Shown here in pieces: positions 40,433-49,493 of a stretch of DNA of 64,000 bases. A program made the translations under genes and the position numbers. A model generated the notes under the pieces. The model made no database searches. It saw nothing but the letters and a program-made list of their open reading frames with translations, and was not told the DNA's origin. The stretch is from Mycobacterium sp. URHB0044 (GTDB taxonomy: Bacteria > Actinomycetota > Actinomycetes > Mycobacteriales > Mycobacteriaceae), in the NCBI RefSeq assembly GCF_000620625.1, contig NZ_KK211157.1:119804-183803 (forward strand), in the 5' to 3' direction. Within the stretch, counting starts at the first letter, position 1, and every line of letters starts with the position of its first letter.

Positions 40433-42028
40433 ATGACTGCTGTTTCCGTTCCATCCATCACCACTGGCCCCATCACGGGCAGCGCGAAGGCCTATCGCGA
40501 ACTCGCCGACGGCGGGCGCGTGCCGTTCCGCAGGGTCACCCAGACCAACGGCGAGACCCTCGATCTGTACGACACCTCGGGCCCGTACACCGACGCGACC
40601 GCCGTCATCGATCTGGAGGCCGGCCTCCCGCCCCGACCAGGCGTCAGGCGTGACCGCGGCACCCAACTGCAGCGGGCCCGAGCCGGCGAGATCACCGCCG
40701 AGATGGCGTTCATCGCCGAGCGCGAAGGCGTGCCCGCCGAGCTGGTGCGCGACGAGGTGGCCCGCGGTCGCGCGGTGATCCCCGCCAACCACAACCACCC
40801 CGAATGCGAGCCGATGGTGATCGGCAAGGCGTTCGCCGTCAAGGTCAACGCCAATATCGGCAATTCGGCGGTCAGCTCGTCGGTCGCCGAGGAGGTGGAC
40901 AAGATGGTGTGGGCCACCCGGTGGGGCGCCGACACCATCATGGATCTGTCCACCGGCCGCGACATCCACCTCACCCGCGAGTGGATTCTGCGCAACTCTC
41001 CCGTCCCCGTGGGGACCGTGCCGATGTATCAGGCGATGGAGAAGGTCAACGGCGATCCGACGGCTCTGACGTGGGAGGTCTACCGCGACACCGTGATCGA
41101 GCAGTGCGAGCAGGGCGTCGACTACATGACCGTGCACGCGGGGGTGCTACTGCGCTACATCCCGCTGACCGTCAACCGGGTCACCGGCATCGTCAGCCGC
41201 GGCGGGTCGATCATGGCGGCCTGGTGCCTGGCGCACCACACCGAGTCGTTCCTCTACACCCACTTCGAGGAACTGTGCGAGATCTTGGCGCGCTACGACG
41301 TGACGTTCTCCCTGGGCGACGGGCTGCGGCCGGGGTCCATCGCCGACGCCAACGACGAGGCGCAGTTCGCCGAGCTCCGCACGCTTGGCGAGCTGACGAA
41401 GATCGCGAAATCCCATGGCGTGCAGGTGATGATCGAGGGGCCGGGCCACGTGCCCATGCACAAGATCGTCGAGAACGTGCGGCTGGAAGAGGAGCTCTGC
41501 GAAGAGGCGCCGTTCTACACGCTCGGGCCGCTGGCCACCGACATCGCGCCCGCCTACGACCACATCACGTCGGCGATCGGCGCGGCCATCATCGCGCAGG
41601 CCGGCACCGCGATGCTGTGCTACGTGACGCCGAAGGAGCACCTCGGGCTGCCCGACCGCAATGACGTCAAGGTCGGGGTGATCGCCTACAAGATCGCCGC
41701 CCACTCCGCCGATTTGGCCAAGGGTCATCCGCACGCGCAGCGCCGCGACAACGCATTGTCCAAGGCGCGCTTCGAGTTCCGCTGGCACGATCAGTTCGCG
41801 CTGTCGCTGGATCCCGACACCGCCCGCGAGTATCACGACGAGACTCTGCCGGCCGAGCCTGCCAAGACCGCGCACTTCTGCTCGATGTGCGGTCCCAAGT
41901 TCTGCTCGATGCGCATCACGCAGGACATCCGCGACGCCTACTCCGATGAGATCGAGAAGGGCATGGCGGAGAAATCGCAGGAGTTCGCTGAACACGGCAA
42001 CCGCGTGTATCTACCCTTGACCTCGTGA
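40433..42028 (+). CDS. thiC: Phosphomethylpyrimidine synthase
   Basis: A 531-residue radical-SAM enzyme converting aminoimidazole ribotide to the hydroxymethylpyrimidine phosphate of thiamine. The C-terminal [4Fe-4S] motif CSMCGPKFC (CX2CX4C) is intact. GNSAVSSSVAEEVDKMVWA, DLSTGRDIH, SRGGSIMAAWCLAHH and EGPGHVPMHKI are family signatures. The ATG at 40433 lies eight bases after the GGGAG at the end of the TPP aptamer. thiD overlaps its stop by 4 bp. Confidence 0.97.
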   Translation: MTAVSVPSITTGPITGSAKAYRELADGGRVPFRRVTQTNGETLDLYDTSGPYTDATAVIDLEAGLPPRPGVRRDRGTQLQRARAGEITAEMAFIAEREGVPAELVRDEVARGRAVIPANHNHPECEPMVIGKAFAVKVNANIGNSAVSSSVAEEVDKMVWATRWGADTIMDLSTGRDIHLTREWILRNSPVPVGTVPMYQAMEKVNGDPTALTWEVYRDTVIEQCEQGVDYMTVHAGVLLRYIPLTVNRVTGIVSRGGSIMAAWCLAHHTESFLYTHFEELCEILARYDVTFSLGDGLRPGSIADANDEAQFAELRTLGELTKIAKSHGVQVMIEGPGHVPMHKIVENVRLEEELCEEAPFYTLGPLATDIAPAYDHITSAIGAAIIAQAGTAMLCYVTPKEHLGLPDRNDVKVGVIAYKIAAHSADLAKGHPHAQRRDNALSKARFEFRWHDQFALSLDPDTAREYHDETLPAEPAKTAHFCSMCGPKFCSMRITQDIRDAYSDEIEKGMAEKSQEFAEHGNRVYLPLTS

Positions 42029-42861
42029 ACTACCTACCCCTGACCCCACCGGGCCAGACACCCCTGCGCGTGATGACGATCGCGGGCAGTGACTCTGGCG
42101 GTGGCGCAGGCATTCAGGCAGACCTGCGCACGTTCGCGATGCTGGGCGTGCACGGCTGCGTCGCGGTGGCCGCGGTGACCGTGCAGAACTCGGTCGGGGT
42201 CAAGGGCTTTCACGAGATCCCGCTGGACGTCATCACCGGCCAGATCGAAGCGGTGGTCGACGACATCGGCATCCAGGCCGCCAAGACCGGGATGCTGGCG
42301 TCGTCGGAGATCATCACCGCCATCGCCGAAACCTGGCGCGGGCTGGAAACGGCCGCGCCGCTCGTGGTCGACCCGGTGTGCGCCTCGATGCACGGCGACC
42401 CGCTGTTGCACCCTTCGGCGTTCAATGCCCTTCGGACCGAACTGTTTCCGATTGCCACGCTGGTGACGCCGAACCTCGACGAGGTGCGCCTGATCACCGA
42501 CATCGAGGTGGTCGACACCGCCACCCAGCGCGATGCCGCGCGCGCCCTGCATGCCCTCGGTCCGCAGTGGGCGCTGGTCAAGGGCGGGCATCTCCGGTCC
42601 TCCTCGCACAGCCCGGATCTGCTGTTCGACGGCACCGACTTCTACGAATTCGACGCCGAGCGCATCGACACGGGCCACGACCACGGCGCTGGTGACACAC
42701 TCGCCGCCGCGACGGCATGCGCTCTGGCGCACGGCTATTCGGTACCCGACGCGGTGGCGTTCGCCAAACAGTGGGTCACCGAATGCCTGCGCGCCGCCTA
42801 CCCGTTGGGCCACGGCCACGGCCCGGTCTCCGCGCTGTTCCGGTTGCACGATGGATCTTGA
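42025..42861 (+). CDS. thiD: Hydroxymethylpyrimidine/phosphomethylpyrimidine kinase
   Basis: A 278-residue ribokinase-fold kinase that phosphorylates HMP and HMP-P, following ThiC. Key segments are MTIAGSDSGGGAGIQADLRT, KTGMLASSEII, VTPNLDEVRLI, LVKGGHL and the anion-hole/catalytic GHDHGAGDTLAAATACALA, where Asp is the base. The start is GTG 42025 inside the thiC stop (GTGA). It overlaps the downstream hydrolase gene by 11 bp. It is covered by the same TPP riboswitch transcript. Confidence 0.96.
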   Translation: MNYLPLTPPGQTPLRVMTIAGSDSGGGAGIQADLRTFAMLGVHGCVAVAAVTVQNSVGVKGFHEIPLDVITGQIEAVVDDIGIQAAKTGMLASSEIITAIAETWRGLETAAPLVVDPVCASMHGDPLLHPSAFNALRTELFPIATLVTPNLDEVRLITDIEVVDTATQRDAARALHALGPQWALVKGGHLRSSSHSPDLLFDGTDFYEFDAERIDTGHDHGAGDTLAAATACALAHGYSVPDAVAFAKQWVTECLRAAYPLGHGHGPVSALFRLHDGS

Positions 42862-43468
42862 CGCCATCGCCGGGGTGGCACACCAACCCAAGGGAACGCC
42901 CAAGGGTGCGGTGGCGCTGACCCACGGCGCGGGCGGCAACAGGAACTCCCCGCTGCTGATCCGGCTGTGCGACGAGTGGGCGCGGCGCGGATTCCTAGCT
43001 GTGCGTTACGACCTGCCGTACCGGCGACGCAGACCGAAGGGGCCACCGTCGGGTTCGGCTGCCGGCGATCGCGCGGGCATCGCGGAGGCGGTGGCACTTC
43101 TCCGCACGGTGACCGACGGACCGGTGCTCGCAGGCGGCCACTCCTACGGCGGCCGGATGACGTCGATGGCGGTGGCCGACGAGGAGACCGCCGTCGACGT
43201 ACTGGCGTTGTCCTCCTATCCACTGCACCCGCCGGGAAAGCCCGAGCGTGCCCGCACCGAGCACCTGCCACGCATCTCGGCGCCGACGGTGTTCACCCAC
43301 GGCACCGCCGATCCGTTCGGCACCATCGACGAACTGCGCGCGGCCGCTGCGCTGCTCCCCGGCCCCAGCGAGATCGTCGAGATCACCGGCGCGCGCCACG
43401 ATCTGGGTTCGAAGAAGGTGGACGTACCCGCACTGGCGGTCGACGCGGCGCTGCGCTTGCTGCCGTGA
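42851..43468 (+). CDS. Alpha/beta hydrolase, KANL3/Tex30-like family (Rv0421c-like)
   Basis: A 205-residue small hydrolase with oxyanion region ALTHGAGGNRNS, nucleophile elbow GGHSYGGRM (Ser), catalytic acid near THGTADPFG and terminal His in ITGARHDLG. The ORF continues far upstream, but ATG 42851 gives a protein fitting the family and Rv0421c. It overlaps the thiD end by 11 bp, so it is in the thiamine transcript. A role in thiamine metabolism, such as salvage hydrolysis, is possible but not shown. Confidence 0.9.
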   Translation: MDLDAIAGVAHQPKGTPKGAVALTHGAGGNRNSPLLIRLCDEWARRGFLAVRYDLPYRRRRPKGPPSGSAAGDRAGIAEAVALLRTVTDGPVLAGGHSYGGRMTSMAVADEETAVDVLALSSYPLHPPGKPERARTEHLPRISAPTVFTHGTADPFGTIDELRAAAALLPGPSEIVEITGARHDLGSKKVDVPALAVDAALRLLP

Positions 43469-43497
43469 CCGACACCTGATCCTGCTATCTTCCGGTG

Positions 43498-44100
43498 GTG
43501 ACCTGGCCTTCCGGAGATCCCAACCAGCCCTATCAGCAGCCGTATGGGCAGCCGTATCAGCAGCCGGGTCCCCCACCGCCGCCACCGATGCCCTACCAGC
43601 AGGGCCCGTACCCGCCGCAGTACGGCGGTCCCGCCCAGCCGTATCCGGCGCCGAAGAAGTCGCGCAAGGGCTTGATCATTGCCCTGGTGGTCGTCGGCGT
43701 CGTGGTTCTCATCGGCATCGCGGGCGTCGTGGCCATCGCCATCTTCGCCAAGGACAACGTCATCGCCACCGATCTGAAGCTCGGCGACTGCATCACCGAC
43801 GTGCCGACCAGTACCCGGGTGATGACGCTGCCCACCACCGACTGCAACTCCGAACACGGCGGCGAGGTGTACGCGGTGCTCACCATGCCCGACGGCAGCT
43901 ACCCCGGTGCGTCCGTCATCGACGAGTGGCAGAACAAGTGCCCCGACGAGCTGCAGTCGTTCTCACCGAAGGCCATGGAGGACGAGACGGTTGGCGTGTT
44001 CGTGCTGTACCCGACGCAGGAGACGTGGGAGCAGGGCGACCGTGCCGTCACGTGTATCGCGACGCTGGAGCCCAAGCGCACCGGCTCCCTCAAGGGATAG
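43498..44100 (+). CDS. Pro-rich single-pass membrane protein with septum-formation-type domain (Rv0420c-like)
   Basis: About 200 residues. The N-terminus is cytoplasmic and rich in Pro, Tyr and Gln (PNQPYQQPYGQPYQQPG repeats). Then comes one transmembrane helix (GLIIALVVVGVVVLIGIAGV) and an extracytoplasmic domain with cysteines at LGDCITDVP, TTDCNSEHGGEVYAV, WQNKCPDEL and VTCIATLEP. This is the pattern of actinobacterial Septum_form/DUF4190-linked proteins with two likely disulphides. Two adjacent GTG codons (43495, 43498) can start it. Position equals Rv0420c. The function is not known. Confidence 0.8.
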   Translation: MTWPSGDPNQPYQQPYGQPYQQPGPPPPPPMPYQQGPYPPQYGGPAQPYPAPKKSRKGLIIALVVVGVVVLIGIAGVVAIAIFAKDNVIATDLKLGDCITDVPTSTRVMTLPTTDCNSEHGGEVYAVLTMPDGSYPGASVIDEWQNKCPDELQSFSPKAMEDETVGVFVLYPTQETWEQGDRAVTCIATLEPKRTGSLKG

Positions 44101-44117
44101 CGGTACCCCTGGTACCG
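44101..44117. terminator. Short perfect palindrome after the thiamine block
   Basis: CGGTACC (44101-44107) and GGTACCG (44111-44117) form a 7-bp stem with a 3-base loop directly after the TAG of the septum-type gene. It ends seven bases before the ATG of the monooxygenase. No T-tract follows. It may terminate the thiamine transcript, or be a repressor site or hairpin over the translation start region of the next gene. Confidence 0.35.
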
Positions 44118-44124
44118 TTCGCCC

Positions 44125-45609
44125 ATGACTTCGGAGCGATTCGACGCGGTCATCGTGGGAGCCGGATTCGCAGGCATCGGCGCGGCCATTCAGCTCAAGC
44201 GGCTCGGCATCGATGACTTCGTGATCCTCGACCGCGAGGACGACCTCGGCGGCACCTGGTACGTCAACCACTACCCTGGCCTCGCCGTCGACGTGCCGAC
44301 CACCACCTACTCCTACTTCTTCGAGCCGAACCCGAACTGGTCGCGACTGTTCACGCCGGGACCGGAGATCAAGCAGTACGCCGACGACGTCGCCGACAAG
44401 TACGGCGTGCGCGCGCACATGCGGTTCAACACCGTCGTCGAAAGTGCCCGCTGGGACGAGGAGTCCGACGTCTGGCGGGTCGCGCTGGCCGGCGGTGAGA
44501 CGCTCGAGACGCGCTATCTGATCACCGCGACGGGCTTCCTGTCCCAGCCGAAGGTGCCCGACATTCCGGGTATCGACAGCTTCGCGGGCAAGATCATCCA
44601 CACCACGGACTGGGACGACCAGTACCCGATGGAGGGCCGCAGGGTGGCCGTCATCGGTACCGGCGCCACCGCCGTGCAGCTCATCCCCCAGCTCACCAAG
44701 AAGGTCGCCGACCTCACGGTGTACCAGCGCACCCCGATCTGGGTGGTGCCCAAGATCGACCTGCGCTTCGGCGAGCGGGCGAAGCGGCTGTTCGCCAGGG
44801 TTCCGTTCACGCAGCGGGCGTTGCGTTGGCTGACGGATTCGATCTACGAGGTGATGATCAACACCGCGGTCATCCACCACCGGCACTTCCGCAGGCTCAA
44901 CATCGCCGCGTCGGATCTCTCCAAGATCCATCGGTTCGCGTCCATCCGCGACAAGGAACTGCGCCGCAGGCTGACCCCGGACTACGACTTCGGTTGCAAG
45001 CGGCCCACCTTCTCCAACGGGTACTACCGCGCCTTCACCAAGCCCCACGTACACCTGCAGGACGTCGGCATCGACCACATCGAGGCGGACGGCATCGTGG
45101 GCAACGACGGCACCAAGAACGTCATCGACACCCTCGTCCTGGCCACCGGCTTCGACCTGTGGGAGGCCAACTTCCCCGCCATCGAGGTGATCGGGCGCGA
45201 CGGCCGGAACCTCGGAAAGTGGTGGCGCGAGAGCCGGTTCCAGGCTTACCAGGGCGTGTCGATGCCGTACTTCCCGAATTACCTGAGCCTCGCCAGCCCG
45301 TATGCGTTCCTCGGTCTGAACTTCTTCAACACGATGGAATACCAGATGCGGCTGATGGACCGTCTGTTCAGCGAGGTGAAGCGGCGCGGCGCCACCCGGT
45401 TCGAGGTCACCGAGGAAGCCAACTCGCGCTACCTGGACCGGATGACGGAACTGCTTGGCGACTCGCTGTTCACGCTGGGCAACTGCGCGAGCGCCCGGTC
45501 CTACTACTTCAACCCGGCCGGCGAGCCCACGCTGCTGCGGCCGACGTCGACCGAGACAGCGATCAGGGAAGCCTCCGAGTTCCCGCTGAGCGACTATCTG
45601 ATCGCCTGA
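44125..45609 (+). CDS. Baeyer-Villiger-type flavin monooxygenase
   Basis: A 494-residue class B flavoprotein monooxygenase. FAD motif VIVGAGFAGIGAAIQL is at residues 9-24, GGTWYVNHYPGLAVDVP follows, and the BVMO fingerprint appears as FAGKIIHTTDWDD (consensus FxGxxxHxxxW). The NADPH motif is VAVIGTGATAVQLIP, and the second FAD segment ends LVLATGFDLW. Such enzymes insert oxygen into ketones; EthA, which activates ethionamide, is a mycobacterial relative. The start ATG 44125 follows a palindrome. The substrate is unknown. Confidence 0.93.
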   Translation: MTSERFDAVIVGAGFAGIGAAIQLKRLGIDDFVILDREDDLGGTWYVNHYPGLAVDVPTTTYSYFFEPNPNWSRLFTPGPEIKQYADDVADKYGVRAHMRFNTVVESARWDEESDVWRVALAGGETLETRYLITATGFLSQPKVPDIPGIDSFAGKIIHTTDWDDQYPMEGRRVAVIGTGATAVQLIPQLTKKVADLTVYQRTPIWVVPKIDLRFGERAKRLFARVPFTQRALRWLTDSIYEVMINTAVIHHRHFRRLNIAASDLSKIHRFASIRDKELRRRLTPDYDFGCKRPTFSNGYYRAFTKPHVHLQDVGIDHIEADGIVGNDGTKNVIDTLVLATGFDLWEANFPAIEVIGRDGRNLGKWWRESRFQAYQGVSMPYFPNYLSLASPYAFLGLNFFNTMEYQMRLMDRLFSEVKRRGATRFEVTEEANSRYLDRMTELLGDSLFTLGNCASARSYYFNPAGEPTLLRPTSTETAIREASEFPLSDYLIA

Positions 45610-45669
45610 TCGGTCACTCATAGCCCGCACGTCCCCGACTTCGGGACGTTTTCCAGCTAACCTGCACCT

Positions 45670-46539
45670 GTGGCAGATGTGACCAGAGTGATCAGTGGGG
45701 CGAGCCCGGTGACCCGTCGCCGCGTGCTGCTCGGTCTCATCGCCTCGGCAACGGTCATCGGAGCGGCTCGGTGCGGCGTCGGGGGCTCGAGCCACGCGGC
45801 GCAGCCCGCCGTTGCGCCTCCCCCACCCGCCCCGCCGACGTGGCCCGCACTCGCTCCGCCACCGCCGCCCGCGGCACGGGTGTTGCTTCCTGGCGGTGGC
45901 GTACTCAGCTCCCTGCCGGACGGTGGCGACCTGCTGGCCATCACCCTCGACGACGGCGTCGACACCGAAGTGGTGCGGGCCTACGCCCAGTTCGCAAAGG
46001 ACAGCGGGATCCGGCTCACCATGTTCGTCACCGGCGTCTTCGGCTCGTGGACCGACAATCGCGACCTGCTGTTGCCGCTGGTGGAGTCAGGGCAGATTCA
46101 ACTCGCCAACCACACCTGGCTGCACCACGACCTGACCAAGATGAGCGGCCGCGAGGTCGCCGACGAACTGCGTCACAACGATCAATTCATCACCGATACC
46201 TTCGGCGCCGACGCGACGCCGTACTACCGGCCGCCCTACGGCGCCTACAACGACGTCGTCACGTCCGTCGCGGCCGATCTCGGGTACACCGTTGCGACGC
46301 TGTGGGACGGCACGCTCGGCGACGACGCGATCCTGAGCCCGCAGGCCATCATCGAGAATGCCGAAAAGTACTGCATCCCAGGCACAATCGTGATCGGTCA
46401 TCTGAACCACCCGCCGGTCACCAGCGTGTACCACCAGCTGATCGACGTCATCCACGCCCGCAATCTGCGGACCGTCACCCTGGCCGACGTCTTCATCAAA
46501 CCCGAGGCGACCCGACTCACGTCGGCTTATCCCACGTAA
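45670..46539 (+). CDS. Exported polysaccharide deacetylase (NodB domain)
   Basis: A 289-residue protein with a twin-arginine-type signal (TRRRVLLGLIASATVIGAA). Cys35 follows, but the -1 residue is Arg, so lipidation is doubtful. A Pro/Ala linker leads to a NodB fold: motif 1 LLAITLDDGVDTE (catalytic Asp and metal Asp), motif 2 NHTWLHHDL (HxxxH metal ligands), motif 3 YYRPPYGAYND and a terminal IVIGHLNHPP. It would remove acetyl groups from a cell-wall glycan outside the membrane. The start is GTG 45670. Confidence 0.9.
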   Translation: MADVTRVISGASPVTRRRVLLGLIASATVIGAARCGVGGSSHAAQPAVAPPPPAPPTWPALAPPPPPAARVLLPGGGVLSSLPDGGDLLAITLDDGVDTEVVRAYAQFAKDSGIRLTMFVTGVFGSWTDNRDLLLPLVESGQIQLANHTWLHHDLTKMSGREVADELRHNDQFITDTFGADATPYYRPPYGAYNDVVTSVAADLGYTVATLWDGTLGDDAILSPQAIIENAEKYCIPGTIVIGHLNHPPVTSVYHQLIDVIHARNLRTVTLADVFIKPEATRLTSAYPT

Positions 46540-46563
46540 CCCGGGGCCCGTACGATCGGCGCC

Positions 46564-47793
46564 GTGACGACGCCGGATCAGCCCGCGCTGGAACGCAGAC
46601 TCGGCACCCTGGACGCCGTCACCATCGGGCTCGGTTCGATGGTTGGCGCCGGCATCTTCGTCGCGCTGGGCCCGGCGGCCGCCGCCGCGGGAACCGGCCT
46701 ACTCGCTGGCCTGGCCGTCGCGGCGATCATCGCCTACTGCAACGCCACCTCGTCGGCGCGGCTCGCAGCGCTCTATCCCCAGTCCGGCGGCACCTACGTG
46801 TACGGGCGGGAACGCCTCGGCGCGTTCTGGGGCTACACCGCGGGCTGGAGCTTCGTGGTCGGCAAGACCGCGTCGTGTGCGGCGATGGCGCTGACGGTCG
46901 GGTTCTATGCGTGGCCGCAGTATGCGCACGCCGTCGCGGTCGCCGCCGTGGTGGCGTTGACGGCCGTCAACGTCGTGGGCATCCAGAAGTCGGCGCTGCT
47001 CACCCGGGTCATCGTCGCCGTGGTGCTGGCCGTCCTCGCGGCGGTGGTGGTCGTCGTGCTCCGCGGTGGCGACGTGGATGGCTCCCGCTTGGCCTTCGGC
47101 GACGACGTCGGCGTTGGCGGCGTTCTGCAGGCGGCGGGGCTGTTGTTCTTCGCCTTCGCCGGTTACGCCAGGATCGCCACGCTCGGCGAGGAGGTCCGCG
47201 ACCCCGCCCGCACCATCCCGCGCGCCATCCCCATCGCGCTGGGGCTGGCGCTGCTGGTGTACGCGGCGGTCGCCGTCACCGTGCTGGCCGAATTGGGGAG
47301 TACGACGCTGGCGTCGGCGACGGCGCCGCTGGCCGACGCCGTTTCCGCCGCAGGGCATCCCGGTTTCGAACCGGTCGTGCGGGTGGGCGCCGCCGTTGCC
47401 GCGCTCGGTTCGCTGCTGGCGCTGATCCTCGGCGTGTCCCGAACGACGCTGGCGATGGCGCGGGACCGGTACCTGCCGCATCCACTGGCGGCGGTGCATC
47501 CCCGGTTCTCCACGCCGCACCGTGCCGAGATCGCGGTTGGCGTCGTGGTCGCCGTCGTCGCCGCGGTGGTCGACGTGCGGGGCGCGATCGGCTTCTCGTC
47601 CTTCGCGGTGCTGCTGTACTACGCCATCGCGAATGCCTCGGCGATGACGTTGCGGGGCAAGGTGATTCCGGTGATCGGCTTGGTCGGATGCGTCGTGCTG
47701 GCGTTCTCGCTACCACTGTCGTCGGTGTTGACCGGGGCTGCGGTGGTGGCGATCGGCGCCGTCGCGTATCTCTTTCACCGCCGCGCCAGCTGA
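46564..47793 (+). CDS. APC-superfamily amino acid permease
   Basis: A 409-residue polytopic transporter. The first helix reads GLGSMVGAGIFVALGPAAAA, the glycine-rich unwound segment of APC transporters. YPQSGGTYVYGRERLGAFWG is at helix 2-3, and GLLFFAFAGYARIATLGEEV is the cationic/neutral amino-acid signature of helix 6. About 12 helices are present with a short C-terminus, so this is a compact YjeH/CAT-like member. The start is GTG 46564. It ends five bases before the convergent GntR gene. The substrate is not determinable. Confidence 0.9.
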   Translation: MTTPDQPALERRLGTLDAVTIGLGSMVGAGIFVALGPAAAAAGTGLLAGLAVAAIIAYCNATSSARLAALYPQSGGTYVYGRERLGAFWGYTAGWSFVVGKTASCAAMALTVGFYAWPQYAHAVAVAAVVALTAVNVVGIQKSALLTRVIVAVVLAVLAAVVVVVLRGGDVDGSRLAFGDDVGVGGVLQAAGLLFFAFAGYARIATLGEEVRDPARTIPRAIPIALGLALLVYAAVAVTVLAELGSTTLASATAPLADAVSAAGHPGFEPVVRVGAAVAALGSLLALILGVSRTTLAMARDRYLPHPLAAVHPRFSTPHRAEIAVGVVVAVVAAVVDVRGAIGFSSFAVLLYYAIANASAMTLRGKVIPVIGLVGCVVLAFSLPLSSVLTGAAVVAIGAVAYLFHRRAS

Positions 47794-47798
47794 CGGTT

Positions 47799-48467
47799 CT
47801 AGGCGGCCCCGTCGACCAGAACCGCTGCGGCGCTGGACATGTGCTCGCGCACGGTGGCCGCCGCCTGTGCGGCGTCACCGGACTCGATGGCGTCGACGAT
47901 GTCGAGGTGCCGCCGGACGTCCATGTTCTTCAACGCCCGATCGACACCGGCGAACATGATGGACATCCGGATGCTGCCCTCCAGCGAACACCAGGAGTGC
48001 AGCAGGGTGTCATTGCCCGACAGCCTGCACATGGTGCGGTGGAACCGTAGGTCTGCTTCGATGCGGTCTTCCAGGTTGGAGGCCGCCCAGCGCTCCATGT
48101 CGGCGACCGCCGCGCGCAGTTCCGAGACGACGGCGGAACGGTCGTCCCGATTGGCCAACGCGCTTGCGGCCAACGACTCCAGGGCGGCGCGAACGTCGAA
48201 GATGTCCGTGATCTCCTTGGCGTCGAGGTGGCGCACGGCGAGCCTGCCACGCGCTCCTGCCGAGATCAGGCCCTCCTGTTGCAGCTGCCGCATCGCCTCG
48301 CGCAGAGTTCCGCGGCTGATGTGCAGCGCGTCCGACAGTTCAGTCTCGACGAGGTGAGTGCCCGGCCGCAGCTGCCCTGTGGTGATCGCGCGGCGCAGCG
48401 CCGACAACGCCTGCTCCCGCAAGCTGGTCTTCTCCAGCCGGAGCAGCGACCCCGATTCCACCGACAT
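47799..48467 (-). CDS. GntR-family regulator, FadR (FCD) subfamily
   Basis: A 222-residue repressor: GntR winged helix (LREQALSALRRAITTGQLRP, then ISRGTLREAMRQLQQEGLIS), residues about 15-80, followed by a helical FCD effector domain with metal-ligand-type residues (DLRFHRTMCRLSG, REHMSSAA). It lies 42 bp behind the transketolase genes on the same strand. Two copies of TGTCGACA sit directly before its start. The same TGT-NN-ACA core occurs three times in the divergent promoter of the cluster, so it is the likely local regulator, sensing a catabolic intermediate. Confidence 0.92.
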   Translation of the reverse strand: MSVESGSLLRLEKTSLREQALSALRRAITTGQLRPGTHLVETELSDALHISRGTLREAMRQLQQEGLISAGARGRLAVRHLDAKEITDIFDVRAALESLAASALANRDDRSAVVSELRAAVADMERWAASNLEDRIEADLRFHRTMCRLSGNDTLLHSWCSLEGSIRMSIMFAGVDRALKNMDVRRHLDIVDAIESGDAAQAAATVREHMSSAAAVLVDGAA

Positions 48468-48484
48468 GGACGGTCCCCTTCAAC

Positions 48485-48506
48485 TGTCGACATTCAGATG
48501 TCGACA
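48485..48506. promoter_or_regulatory. Putative GntR operator pair upstream of gntR
   Basis: Two copies of the palindrome TGTCGACA (48485-48492 and 48499-48506) lie in the 42-bp gap between the transketolase C subunit and the GntR start. The first is embedded in ACTGTCGACATT and resembles the sites at 51725-51820 (ACTGT-NN-ACAGT). Tandem placement just upstream of the regulator suggests autoregulation. Confidence 0.55.
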
Positions 48507-48509
48507 AGG

Positions 48510-49493
48510 CTACAGCCGCTCGAGGACCGCGGCGACGATCCGGCGCGTCGACAGGCCGTATCTGTCGTGCAGCGTCGGCAGCGCACCGGCGGCAAGGAAC
48601 TCGTCGGGCAGTGCGATCGGAACGACGGTTCGGTGCACGCCGCGCCGCGCCGCCTCGGCCGCAACCGTCTCGAACAACCCTCCGATGACGGTGTGATTCT
48701 CCAGCGTCACCGCCAGTCGATCCGAATCCACTTCGCGCAACACCGTTTCGGCGTCGAACGGCTTCAAGGTCGGCGTGTGTACGACGGCGACGTCCACGTG
48801 GTGGGCGGCCAACTCCTCGGCTGCCAGCAGGGCGCGCATGGTCATCAGCCCACTGGAGACGAACACGACGTCCGCCCCGGTCCGGATCACCTTCGCCTTG
48901 CCGAGTTCGAAGGTGTAGTCGTACTCGTCGAGCACCGTCGGCACATGTCCGCGAAGCAGTCTCAGGTAGGTCGGCCCCGGGCTCTCGACGAGCTGCGGCA
49001 CCGCCTGCTCGATGTCGACGGAGTCACATGGATCGACGATCGTCAGCCCTGGAATGCCGCGGAAGATGGCGACGTCCTCGGTCGCCTGGTGGGAGGGTCC
49101 GTAACCGGTGGTCAGCCCCGGCAGGCCCCCGACGATGTTGACGTTGAGCTCCGGCTCCGCGATGTCGAGGCAGATGAAGTCGTAGGCCCGGCGTGCGGCG
49201 AACACCGAGTACGTGGAGGCGAACGGAACCAGACCGGTCTCGGCCATGCCCGCGGCCGCCCCGAACAGCAGCTGCTCGGCCATCCCCATCTGGAAGTACC
49301 GATCGGGAAACGCCTTCGCGAAGACGTGCATGTCGGTGTACTTACCGAGATCGGCGGTCAATCCGACGATCCGGTCGTCGGACTGTGCGGCGGTGACCAG
49401 GGCATGCCCGAACGGTGCGGGCGTCGTGCGCTGCCCGGGGTCGGCGAACGAGGCGATCATCGCCGACGTGCGTAGGGGTGCTCCGGTGGTCAT
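48510..49493 (-). CDS. Transketolase C-terminal subunit (split enzyme)
   Basis: A 327-residue protein comprising the pyrimidine-binding (Pyr) and C-terminal domains of transketolase. TADLGKYTDMHVFAKAFPDR, the activating glutamate in MGMAEQLLFGAAAGMAETG, YGPSHQATEDVAIFRGIPG and LENHTVIGGLFETVAAEAA are diagnostic. It lacks the TPP-pyrophosphate domain, which is encoded by the preceding gene with a 4-bp overlap. Split transketolases transfer two-carbon units in specialised pathways, for example apulose-4-phosphate cleavage in apiose catabolism. The substrate here is unknown. Confidence 0.92.
   Translation of the reverse strand: MTTGAPLRTSAMIASFADPGQRTTPAPFGHALVTAAQSDDRIVGLTADLGKYTDMHVFAKAFPDRYFQMGMAEQLLFGAAAGMAETGLVPFASTYSVFAARRAYDFICLDIAEPELNVNIVGGLPGLTTGYGPSHQATEDVAIFRGIPGLTIVDPCDSVDIEQAVPQLVESPGPTYLRLLRGHVPTVLDEYDYTFELGKAKVIRTGADVVFVSSGLMTMRALLAAEELAAHHVDVAVVHTPTLKPFDAETVLREVDSDRLAVTLENHTVIGGLFETVAAEAARRGVHRTVVPIALPDEFLAAGALPTLHDRYGLSTRRIVAAVLERL

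Noticed and set aside
45771..48050. A 759-residue plus-strand open frame over the deacetylase and permease genes
   Set aside because: It crosses two genes with strong motifs and shows only Arg-rich shadow composition.
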